From assembly GCA_008933805.1 (NCBI GenBank), contig WBUH01000006.1, positions 62,001 through 126,000 of the forward strand: a stretch of 64,000 nucleotides of DNA, read 5' to 3'. The position numbers were made by a program, and so were the translations under genes. The stretch comes from Bacteroidota bacterium. GTDB lineage: Bacteria > Bacteroidota > Bacteroidia > UBA8524. How positions within the stretch are numbered: the first letter of the stretch is position 1; each line of letters begins with the position of its first letter. This document shows, one piece after another, positions 57,388 through 64,000 of this stretch. Below the pieces are notes generated by a model. The model was given only the letters and a program-made list of their open reading frames with translations. It searched no databases and was not told the origin of the DNA.

Positions 57388-58434
57388 GTGTTAGTAGAAT
57401 TAAGCAATCATTTGGCAGAAGGCTGCCCAACCGTTGAAGACTTTTTGAAGGCAGAAGGGCTTGCATACCACTTTGCACCCATCCCTTCAAACCCTGTGTA
57501 TGTTATTGTTTCATACATAAACGATACACAGATACAATACTTGCAAAGCCTTAAAACGGTTTCAAAAATCACCCAAATAGGTACTTCTTACCAGCTTGCC
57601 AGCCGCAAATGGAAAAAGAACTCTACGGTGGTTAAAACCGGTTCGCTTGAAATTGGCGGAGAATACCCCGTGCTGATAGCCGGACCGTGCGCCGTTGAAA
57701 GCGAGCAGCAGTTGTATGATATCGCTTCGTTTCTTTCAAAAAACGGAGTTAAATTTTTGCGCGGCGGAGCGTACAAACCCCGCACCTCGCCCTACTCTTT
57801 TCAGGGAATGAAAAAACAAGGGCTTGAGTTGTTGCGCAAAGTTGCCAATGAGTTTGATATGAAAGTTGTTACTGAAGTATTGGACTACTCATTGCTTGAC
57901 GAGGTGTTGGAATACGCCGATATTTTGCAAGTAGGGACACGTAATATGCACAACTACCAGTTTTTGAATGGGCTGGGCAAAGTTGATAAGCCCGTTTTAT
58001 TAAAACGCGGCTTAAGTGCTACTATTGAGGAGTGGCTACTTGCAGCCGAACACATATTGCTTGGCGGTAACGAAAAAGTAATATTGTGTGAGCGCGGAAT
58101 ACGTACATTTGAAACAGCAACGAGGAATACATTAGACCTATCGGCTGTGGCACTGGTTAAAGAGCTATCGCACCTGCCGGTGATTGTTGACCCAAGCCAG
58201 GGAACGGGGCTTTCAAAACTTATCGCACCAATGTCGGTAGCAGCGATTGCTGTTGGCAGTGACGGTTTGATGATTGAAACCCACAACGACCCTGACAATG
58301 CACTATCAGACGGACACCAATCGGTAAACTTCGCACAGTTTGAAGAATTACTTCATCAACTGCGAAATATTAGCCGCTTAAATAACCGTCCTTTTGATTT
58401 TGAAATGCAAACTGTAAATTTACGCTCTCGTTAA
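57388..58434 (+). CDS. aroF: 3-deoxy-7-phosphoheptulonate (DAHP) synthase
   Basis: 348 residues from GTG at 57388, directly after the TAA of the DUF4270 gene. First step of the shikimate path: erythrose 4-phosphate plus phosphoenolpyruvate to DAHP. Residues 1-85 form a small ferredoxin-like regulatory domain (PIPSNPVYVIVSYINDTQIQ). The barrel is of the KDO8P-synthase-like type: VLIAGPCAVESEQQ, FLRGGAYKPRTSPYSFQG, LQVGTRNMHNYQFL, KPVLLKRGLSATIEEWLLA and VIVDPSQGTG. The catalytic Cys is in AGPCAVE. Control by aromatic acids through the N-domain is likely by family. Confidence 0.94.
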   Translation: MLVELSNHLAEGCPTVEDFLKAEGLAYHFAPIPSNPVYVIVSYINDTQIQYLQSLKTVSKITQIGTSYQLASRKWKKNSTVVKTGSLEIGGEYPVLIAGPCAVESEQQLYDIASFLSKNGVKFLRGGAYKPRTSPYSFQGMKKQGLELLRKVANEFDMKVVTEVLDYSLLDEVLEYADILQVGTRNMHNYQFLNGLGKVDKPVLLKRGLSATIEEWLLAAEHILLGGNEKVILCERGIRTFETATRNTLDLSAVALVKELSHLPVIVDPSQGTGLSKLIAPMSVAAIAVGSDGLMIETHNDPDNALSDGHQSVNFAQFEELLHQLRNISRLNNRPFDFEMQTVNLRSR

Positions 58435-58485
58435 ACAAGGGCGTTTATAAGCACCTTAAATCGTTTTTTTTAATTCGTTATTTTT

Positions 58486-60324
58486 ATGTGTGGTATTGTT
58501 GGTTACATAGGTCCCAGAGAGGCCTATCCTATCCTTATTAAAGGACTAAAGCGCTTAGAGTACAGGGGCTACGACAGCTCAGGCGTAGCGCTGCTTAATC
58601 ACGACCTTAAAATTTTTAAGAAAAAGGGGAAGGTTAGTGAACTTGAAGAAACTGTAAAGAACGAAGACATTACGGGTAACATTGGTATAGGTCATACTCG
58701 CTGGGCCACACACGGCGAGCCTAATGATGTTAATGCCCACCCGCACGTTTCGCAAAGGGGTAACATGGCCATTATTCATAATGGCATTATCGAGAACTAT
58801 TCTTCACTGAAAAAAGAACTGATGTCTCGCGGACATGAGTTTAAAAGCGAGACTGATACTGAGGTGCTAATACACCTTATTGAAGAAATACAACAAAAAA
58901 CGGATTGTGCTTTTGAGGAAGCTGTTCGCCTTGGACTTAGCGAAGTGGTTGGGGCCTACGCTATAGTTATTGTGAACAAAGACGAGCCTAATTTTTTGAT
59001 TGGTGCACGCAAAGGCAGCCCGATGGTATTGGGTATTGGCGATAACGAACACTTTATTGCTTCTGATGCCGCGCCTTTGATTGAATACACCAAAAACGTT
59101 ATTTACCTGAACGATGGTGAGATTGCCATTATTAAAAACAATGAGCTAACGATAAAAACCATCGATAATGCGGTGAAAACCCCTTACATACAAGAGCTTG
59201 AGATGAATCTTGAGCAAATTGAAAAAGGCGGTTACGACCACTTTATGATTAAAGAAATTTACGAGCAACCCCGCTCTATCCGCGATAGTTTCCGCGGACG
59301 CATAAGCGTTTCTGACAACAGCATACATATGGCCGGTGTAACCGAGTACATGGATAAGCTGGTGAATTTGAAGCGTATTATAATTGTGGGCTGCGGCACA
59401 TCATGGATTGCCGGTATTGTGGGCGAGTATTTGTTTGAAGAAATTGCCCGCATTCCTGTTGAGGTTGAATATGCCTCAGAATTCCGCTACCGTAATCCTA
59501 TTGTAGGCGAAGGTGATTTTGTAATTGCTGTATCTCAATCGGGCGAAACAGCCGACACGTTGGCTGCAATTGAACTAGCCAAGTCTCGCGGAGCAACCAT
59601 TTTTGGTATTTGCAACGTGGTAGGCTCATCAATTCCCCGTACTACTGATGCAGGAGCCTATACACACGCCGGCCCTGAAATTGGGGTGGCATCAACCAAA
59701 GCATTTACTGCACAGGTTACAGCACTAGCCCTTATAGCATTGGCCGTTGCAAAACGCAAAGGCACTATCAGCGAGGAAAACTTCCGTAAAATCTCGTTTG
59801 AGATGGAAACTATTCCTGATAAAATCCAGCAAATACTTGACAATACCGCTGCACAGATTAAATACATTGCCGGTGAGTTTAAAGACGCTAAAAACTTCTT
59901 ATACCTAGGCCGTGGATTTGGTTTCCCTGTAGCTCTTGAAGGTGCGCTTAAACTAAAAGAAATATCGTACATACACGCCGAAGGCTACCCTGCTGCTGAA
60001 ATGAAGCACGGACCGATTGCGTTGATTGACGAAGAAATGCCGGTGGTAGTAATTGCTACACAACACAGCAACTACGAAAAAGTAGTGAGCAACATACAAG
60101 AGGTGAAAGCCCGTAAAGGCCGTGTAATTGCTATTGCAACCGAAGGAGACGACCACATAAAAACAATGGCCGACCATGTGATTTACATCCCTGATTGCCA
60201 AGAGTATTTCCTTCCCTTGTTAGCTATTGTTCCGTTACAGCTGTTGGCATACAACATTGCCGTAATGCTTGAACGCAACGTTGACCAACCCCGTAACCTT
60301 GCAAAATCGGTAACGGTAGAGTAA
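58486..60324 (+). CDS. glmS: Glucosamine-6-phosphate synthase (isomerising)
   Basis: 612 residues. Makes glucosamine 6-phosphate from fructose 6-phosphate and glutamine, feeding UDP-GlcNAc for wall and lipid A, so it supplies the lpxA substrate. The N-terminal nucleophile is Cys2 in MCGIVGYIGPREAYP, with GHTRWATHGEPND, HNGIIENY and SDTD-type binding. Two SIS domains follow, with GCGTSWIAGIVGEYLFEE, SQSGETADTLAAI, SSIPRTTDAGAYTHAGPEIG and SVTVE at the end. No ribozyme of the glmS type was found upstream. A strong hairpin follows the stop. Confidence 0.97.
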   Translation: MCGIVGYIGPREAYPILIKGLKRLEYRGYDSSGVALLNHDLKIFKKKGKVSELEETVKNEDITGNIGIGHTRWATHGEPNDVNAHPHVSQRGNMAIIHNGIIENYSSLKKELMSRGHEFKSETDTEVLIHLIEEIQQKTDCAFEEAVRLGLSEVVGAYAIVIVNKDEPNFLIGARKGSPMVLGIGDNEHFIASDAAPLIEYTKNVIYLNDGEIAIIKNNELTIKTIDNAVKTPYIQELEMNLEQIEKGGYDHFMIKEIYEQPRSIRDSFRGRISVSDNSIHMAGVTEYMDKLVNLKRIIIVGCGTSWIAGIVGEYLFEEIARIPVEVEYASEFRYRNPIVGEGDFVIAVSQSGETADTLAAIELAKSRGATIFGICNVVGSSIPRTTDAGAYTHAGPEIGVASTKAFTAQVTALALIALAVAKRKGTISEENFRKISFEMETIPDKIQQILDNTAAQIKYIAGEFKDAKNFLYLGRGFGFPVALEGALKLKEISYIHAEGYPAAEMKHGPIALIDEEMPVVVIATQHSNYEKVVSNIQEVKARKGRVIAIATEGDDHIKTMADHVIYIPDCQEYFLPLLAIVPLQLLAYNIAVMLERNVDQPRNLAKSVTVE

Positions 60325-60346
60325 TAGATAAACTTATTTGACCCTG

Positions 60347-60381
60347 AATGCCGTTGTAATTGTATAAATTACAACGGCATT
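60347..60381 (+). terminator. Hairpin after glmS, probable terminator
   Basis: Perfect 15-bp stem: AATGCCGTTGTAATT (60347-60361) and its reverse complement (60367-60381), loop of 5. The tail ATAGTTTT is only weakly T-rich. The next gene starts 8 bp after the stem, so the hairpin also lies at its 5' end. Confidence 0.6.
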
Positions 60382-60389
60382 ATAGTTTT

Positions 60390-61838
60390 ATGAAGTTAAA
60401 GGCTCTTTTATCATACCTGATATTCTTAGTAACCATAACCGGTTTATCCCAATCGTTTAATCCCGATAAAAAATTTGCTGCAAGGCAACTTGTGCAAGAC
60501 TTTGACTATATGTCAACCGCTCTTGAGAAGGCACACCCCGGGTTATATTGGCACGTTGACACAAATAAATTTGACGACTGGAAAGAAACTATTAGAGAAA
60601 CCATACTTCGCAGTGACTCATTAACTGAAACCGAGTTCTTACGAAAAGCAGTGTTGCTTACTTTTCCAATCGGCTGCTCGCATACTTCGATAGATTTTTC
60701 CGAAGCCCATGAAAACTGGTGGCAGCAAAACGCCCTTTTACTTCCTTTTAACCTATTTGAAGCCGACGGAAAATACTATGTGTACCAAAATTATAGTGAT
60801 AATGCCATCTTAGATTTTGGGACAGAAATACTGGAAATCGATGGAGTCCCAATCAGCAAGATTTTTGAGCAAATATCCCTTGCCATCCCTACTGACGGCG
60901 GTAATTTATCGCGCATAAAAAACGTCCTCAAAACAGGGTTTTATTATTACTACTCGTTTGCCATTAAAGAAAGCGCGGCACAATATGAAGTTACCTGCTT
61001 GCAAAAAAGCAAAGAGGAAGCCGATATCACTATCGTAAAGGGCATTACTAAAACACAATTAGATACTAAACGGAATGCTTTAAACAAAAAACTACCTCCC
61101 ATTGAATGCTCTGTTAACAAGGAGCTAAATACGGTGGTGCTAACCATACGCAGCTTTCGTAAAGATTTGATGGACAATGCCGGGATTGATTACAACAGGT
61201 TTTTAGATAGCTTTTTTGTACTAAGCAGAGTTCATGAATACAAAAACCTTGTGATAGACTTACGCAACAACGCCGGCGGCCTCAGTGAGTATGGCGCGAA
61301 TCTTCTCTCTTACCTATCGCCTAAACTTTTTGTGTATTGTAAAAACCAGTGGCTTACATCGGATACGTTGTTTGATTTTATTAACTACAACATTCCCGAA
61401 ACTTTTCAGGGCTTCCCCAAGGGAGTTGTAAAAGAAGACGGGGGCTATAAATGGAAAAACCACAGTGTATTGGGCGTGCAGGAAAGCAGCTCCAATTATT
61501 TTAAGGGCAACGTGTTTTTTATTACCAACGGCAAATGCGCTTCTACCAGCACAGAGGTACTCTCTGCTGTGCGTACTTACAAACTGGGAACTATTGTGGG
61601 CGAAGAGGCAGGCGGAAGCTATAAAGGAAACACAAGCGGCGTAACGGGAACGGTTATTCTACCTATCACAAAAGCCATCGTTACCATTCCAATGGTTAGG
61701 TATGAGATGCCCATAGACAAGCAAAACACAAAAGGATTGCGCCCTGACTTCGTCATCAAGCCTGCTATTGACGACTGGCTTAACAACAGGGATGCAGAAA
61801 TGGATTTTGTTTTGGAGTTAATCCGTAACAAGAAATAG
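60390..61838 (+). CDS. Secreted S41-family peptidase
   Basis: 482 residues from the ATG at 60390. Signal peptide MKLKALLSYLIFLVTITGLS. The protease core: NLVIDLRNNAGGLSEYGANL, then FFITNGKCASTSTEVLSAVR where Ser in the CASTSTE run is the nucleophile, and GTIVGEEAGGSYKGNTSG. No classic PDZ domain is visible in the first half (residues 130-280), although FGTEILEIDGVPISKIFE looks like its binding loop. Periplasmic or exported. Ends 5 bp before the short duplicate of the methyltransferase end. Confidence 0.9.
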   Translation: MKLKALLSYLIFLVTITGLSQSFNPDKKFAARQLVQDFDYMSTALEKAHPGLYWHVDTNKFDDWKETIRETILRSDSLTETEFLRKAVLLTFPIGCSHTSIDFSEAHENWWQQNALLLPFNLFEADGKYYVYQNYSDNAILDFGTEILEIDGVPISKIFEQISLAIPTDGGNLSRIKNVLKTGFYYYYSFAIKESAAQYEVTCLQKSKEEADITIVKGITKTQLDTKRNALNKKLPPIECSVNKELNTVVLTIRSFRKDLMDNAGIDYNRFLDSFFVLSRVHEYKNLVIDLRNNAGGLSEYGANLLSYLSPKLFVYCKNQWLTSDTLFDFINYNIPETFQGFPKGVVKEDGGYKWKNHSVLGVQESSSNYFKGNVFFITNGKCASTSTEVLSAVRTYKLGTIVGEEAGGSYKGNTSGVTGTVILPITKAIVTIPMVRYEMPIDKQNTKGLRPDFVIKPAIDDWLNNRDAEMDFVLELIRNKK

Positions 61839-61843
61839 TTATT

Positions 61844-61901
61844 TCTTCTTCCAGCTATAAAGTATAGAAACCCCTACAGGGAATTTTGAGAAACGAAGCC
61901 A
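61844..61901 (-). repeat. Partial copy of a methyltransferase gene end
   Basis: 58 bp that match 63335-63392 at all but two bases. On the minus strand it reads WLRFSKFPVGVSILYSWKK, the last residues of the methyltransferase that is intact at 63330 onwards, then a stop. Between the copies lie a GNAT and an AraC gene. About 1491 bp apart, direct. Confidence 0.88.
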
Positions 61902-61931
61902 AAATATTTATTATGGTCTGTATATAGTTCT

Positions 61932-62399
61932 TTAATTAAGCCTTTTCCAAAAAACAACCTTGTCCTCACCATCAAGGTAAAAATCCCTAATGACAGCTTC
62001 GCGCTTGTAACCACATATGTCGTAAAACTTCCTTGTTAATTCAAACTCAGGTAAGCCGGACGTCTCAACCAACAAAATACGATTACCATGTGAGTTGAGC
62101 AGGTGCTCAACATAACTCATTAGTTTTCTGCCTATACCTTTCCCTTGAAAATCTTTATGAACAGCAATCAAATAAAGATTATATGTGCCTACAGTAAGCC
62201 TTTCGGGGGCACAATAAGCAACAGCAATGGGTTTATTATTGTAAAGTTGTGTTAACCAAATATCCTGTGTTTCAGGGTTAGAAAAATAATCAGAAACCAT
62301 ACCTTCGAGCAAATCGGGAGGAAAAAGTCCACTTGTAGCTATTACATTCTTAAGGTCATCTAAATCGCTCTTATTTATTGCTCTGATGTTGTCTGACAT
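61932..62399 (-). CDS. GNAT-family N-acetyltransferase
   Basis: 155 residues. KSDLDDLKNVIATSGLFPPD, WLTQLYNNKPIAVAYCAPER, NLYLIAVHKDFQGKGIGRKL (acetyl-CoA loop QGKGIGRKLM) and ELTRKFYDICGYKREAVI. Standard GNAT length and order. Acceptor unknown. Co-directed with the AraC gene 32 bp upstream; both are cargo between the duplicated methyltransferase ends. Confidence 0.9.
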   Translation of the reverse strand: MSDNIRAINKSDLDDLKNVIATSGLFPPDLLEGMVSDYFSNPETQDIWLTQLYNNKPIAVAYCAPERLTVGTYNLYLIAVHKDFQGKGIGRKLMSYVEHLLNSHGNRILLVETSGLPEFELTRKFYDICGYKREAVIRDFYLDGEDKVVFWKRLN

Positions 62400-62431
62400 T
62401 TTTCTTAGTGTTTATTAATGGTAGAGCAAAG

Positions 62432-63178
62432 CTATGATGGATTAACGGGCAATACTTGTACGGTTCTGCTATTGTATGCTTTTGAGGGTTTAATGCCTAA
62501 CATACTTTTGAAACTTTTACTAAAATGAGGTTGATCGTAGAACCCGCTATTAATTAGTGCATAAAATAAATCCTCTTTATTGTTTAAATGCTCCTTTATG
62601 GCTGATTTCAACTTGACCCAAACAAGGTATTTTTTTAATGAAATGCCGACATTAGTTTTAAAAAGATGAGAAAGTCTGCTCTCTGAAAGATTAGTAACAG
62701 ATTGCAGCTTTTTTATTGTTATGCTGTGTTCGTAAGTATTGGTATTTAAAAAATCAATAACTGTCCTTATACGGCGGTCATATTCCGTTGCAAAACTTCC
62801 CTTCATCGTTTGTTGTAAAATTACATCAATGGTTTTGTGCGCTTTTTCGTACAATGATTCAATGAAGAAACCATTTTTCAAGTCAATTTTTGCAAAAGTT
62901 AAGCAGTCATTTATCTGTTTATTATGATGTTCAAACATAAATACTTTTAGCCCACAATTTTTTGCACAAAGTCTGTGCTTTTGATTAGCTCCAATAATTG
63001 CAAACTTTAAGTTTGAAAAACCCTCTAGGCCGTTCCATAAGGTAAATGTCCCATATTTAGCAATGATAACTTCAATCGCGGGGTGTTTGTGATATTCTGT
63101 CTCAACATCATCTTCAAACTCAAAGAAATAGAGCCCTTTGTTGGTATCAAACTCTTTGACTATCATTGTTTTTACCAT
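62432..63178 (-). CDS. AraC-family transcription regulator
   Basis: 248 residues from ATG at 63178; an ATG 12 bp later (63166) is possible. The N-terminal cupin-like sensor is FFEFEDDVETEYHKHPAIEV, GTFTLWNGLEGFSNLKFAII and ANQKHRLCAKNCGLKVFMFE. The C-terminal domain has two HTH units: ITIKKLQSVTNLSESRLSHL and ALINSGFYDQPHFSKSFKSM. AT-rich relative to glmS. It may control itself and the GNAT gene after it. Its -7 box match is at 63195-63202. Confidence 0.9.
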   Translation of the reverse strand: MVKTMIVKEFDTNKGLYFFEFEDDVETEYHKHPAIEVIIAKYGTFTLWNGLEGFSNLKFAIIGANQKHRLCAKNCGLKVFMFEHHNKQINDCLTFAKIDLKNGFFIESLYEKAHKTIDVILQQTMKGSFATEYDRRIRTVIDFLNTNTYEHSITIKKLQSVTNLSESRLSHLFKTNVGISLKKYLVWVKLKSAIKEHLNNKEDLFYALINSGFYDQPHFSKSFKSMLGIKPSKAYNSRTVQVLPVNPS

Positions 63179-63194
63179 CTAACGGAACAATTAG

Positions 63195-63202
63195 CAAAAG
63201 TA
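63195..63202 (-). promoter_or_regulatory. Putative -7 box of the AraC gene
   Basis: TACTTTTG on the minus strand (63202-63195) matches TAnnTTTG; 16 bp before the ATG at 63178. Confidence 0.5.
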
Positions 63203-63329
63203 AACTACACTTTGTGTAATACCCTTATTCATTTTTTAAAACGACAACGAACATAAGCACTGAGTGTTTATTTGACAGCCAGCATTCATTATCAAGTAAT
63301 GCGTATAGCTATCAACAAAAAGAAGGCAC

Positions 63330-64000
63330 TTAACTCTTCTTCCAGCTATACAGTATAGAAACCCCTACAGGAAATTTTGAGAAACGAAGCCAGCTTAGTT
63401 CAATCCTGAAAAATGCTGCCAATAGTTTATTGGTAAAACCGTTGTTGAACACCCCGAAATCTGATCCTGAGTTGTTTTTTGTGCTACGCTTGGGCAATAG
63501 TTTTGAAAGCACCCTGAACACAAAAATGGGAGGAAACAGCAGCGAGTTGAAATAACTTGAAAATCGCTCTGAGCCGTCGGTATCTTTTTCAAACAAGGCT
63601 CTTACACCACTCATCTTATAGCGACGGAAGTGATGGTTCACCTCGTCGTGTTGGCTCCAAAGCACCATCAGCGCAGGAACGGTAATAAACAAATCTCCGC
63701 CGGGTTTGCACACGCGCTTCATTTCGCGTACGGCCAGCGTATCATCCTCTACGTGTTCAATCACATCAAACGCACACACCAAATCATATTCGCCGGCACC
63801 AAACGGCAGCTCAAGTACTGAACCGTTAATCACCTCCTTATTCAACTCTTCACGCAAAAAGGCACAACAATCCGCATCATATTCCAGCGAGGTAACCTCA
63901 CCAAACTTTGCCAGCATATCACTGGTAGCACCCGTTGCCACCCCAACGTTCAAAATTTTAAGCGGGCTGCCTTTATATATATTCCTGCGAACATAATCCT
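63330..64000 (-). CDS. Class I SAM-dependent methyltransferase, 5' end outside window
   Basis: At least 223 residues; the frame stays open to base 64000, so the TTG at 63953 is internal. Motif I is ILNVGVATGATSDMLAKFGE, unusual in having VATGAT where most have GxGxG. The acidic loop is VTSLEYDADCCAFLREELN, and FDVIEHVEDDTLAVREMKRV and PGGDLFITVPALMVLWSQHD follow, as in bacterial methyltransferases near glycan or ubiquinone genes. The C-terminal part is hydrophobic and aromatic (SLLFPPIFVFRVLSKLL). The last 58 bp are duplicated at 61844-61901. Substrate unknown. Confidence 0.88.
   Translation of the reverse strand, partial: DYVRRNIYKGSPLKILNVGVATGATSDMLAKFGEVTSLEYDADCCAFLREELNKEVINGSVLELPFGAGEYDLVCAFDVIEHVEDDTLAVREMKRVCKPGGDLFITVPALMVLWSQHDEVNHHFRRYKMSGVRALFEKDTDGSERFSSYFNSLLFPPIFVFRVLSKLLPKRSTKNNSGSDFGVFNNGFTNKLLAAFFRIELSWLRFSKFPVGVSILYSWKKS
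63335..63392 (-). repeat. Direct repeat copy within the intact methyltransferase 3' end
   Basis: 58 bp matching 61844-61901 with two changes. It lies inside the coding end of the methyltransferase (FSKFPVGVSILYSWKKS). Confidence 0.85.

Noticed and set aside
58435-58485. glmS ribozyme or riboswitch ahead of glmS
   Set aside because: The gap is only 51 bp and lacks the conserved ribozyme core.

Overview
The window looks like a chromosome segment of a member of the Bacteroidota. The reasons are a fused lpxC-fabZ gene, the panC / short starch-synthase-like / DUF4270 gene order, secreted proteins of DUF4369-thioredoxin type, many Bacteroidota-type promoters (-7 box TAnnTTTG, sometimes with a TTTG or TTG near -33), and an almost complete lack of Shine-Dalgarno sequences. 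I cannot fix the genus. Most of the window is ordinary core genome, cut by AT-rich accessory genes and by several families of dispersed, hairpin-forming repeats. It opens inside prfA and closes inside a class I methyltransferase gene.

Layout. 1-5.0 kb: prfA, a secreted TPR/beta-barrel-like protein, a DinB-fold protein, a bidirectional terminator and glyA, then a possible small MITE. 5-9.2 kb: an AT-rich orphan, a cupin, the umuD-umuC mutagenesis operon and a Fic enzyme with a foreign-looking C-terminus. 9.2-12.3 kb: a methionine locus with promoter, SAM-I riboswitch, intrinsic terminator, a cystathionine-synthase-family enzyme and homoserine dehydrogenase. 12.5-15 kb: a two-domain Fe-S protein, lgt and mtnN. 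15-22.4 kb: a giant secreted TPR-CHAT protein followed by a histidine-kinase-like protein lacking a visible ATPase domain, a receiver protein and a lipoprotein. 22.4-28.4 kb: a repeat-rich zone holding a DUF559 nuclease-like gene, uvrB and three minus-strand genes bracketed by composite repeats. 28.4-34.7 kb: DUF4291, a hydrolase, a methyltransferase, tsaE, alanine dehydrogenase and a Kir-type potassium channel. 34.7-40 kb: a lipid A operon (HD protein, lpxD, lpxC-fabZ, lpxA, ABC ATPase). 40-47.4 kb: small stress-type proteins (VOC, DoxX, SRPBCC, DUF4287), a DJ-1/AraC regulator, an ArsR operon with its operator, GNAT and VOC genes. 47.4-48.6 kb: a mini-island at tRNA-Asn with a zeta-like toxin and a newly recognised 53-residue partner. 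48.7-61.8 kb: a PfkB kinase, an M1 aminopeptidase, a thioredoxin-like protein, panC, the starch-synthase-like protein, DUF4270, DAHP synthase, glmS and an S41 peptidase. 61.8-64 kb: GNAT and AraC genes bracketed by a 58-bp duplication of the methyltransferase 3' end.

The observation I would follow first is that two small cargo segments (a toxin-antitoxin pair at tRNA-Asn, and GNAT+AraC at a methyltransferase gene) are built the same way: an intact gene, then cargo directly after its 3' end, then a second copy of just the last 58-64 bp of that gene, with no integrase inside. The second is a family of three-hairpin elements in which the stem sequences differ between copies while short core palindromes stay the same. 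The third is the secreted TPR-CHAT protein next to phosphorelay genes.

All names rest on reading motifs in the translated sequence. No database search was run, and promoter calls are motif matches only.
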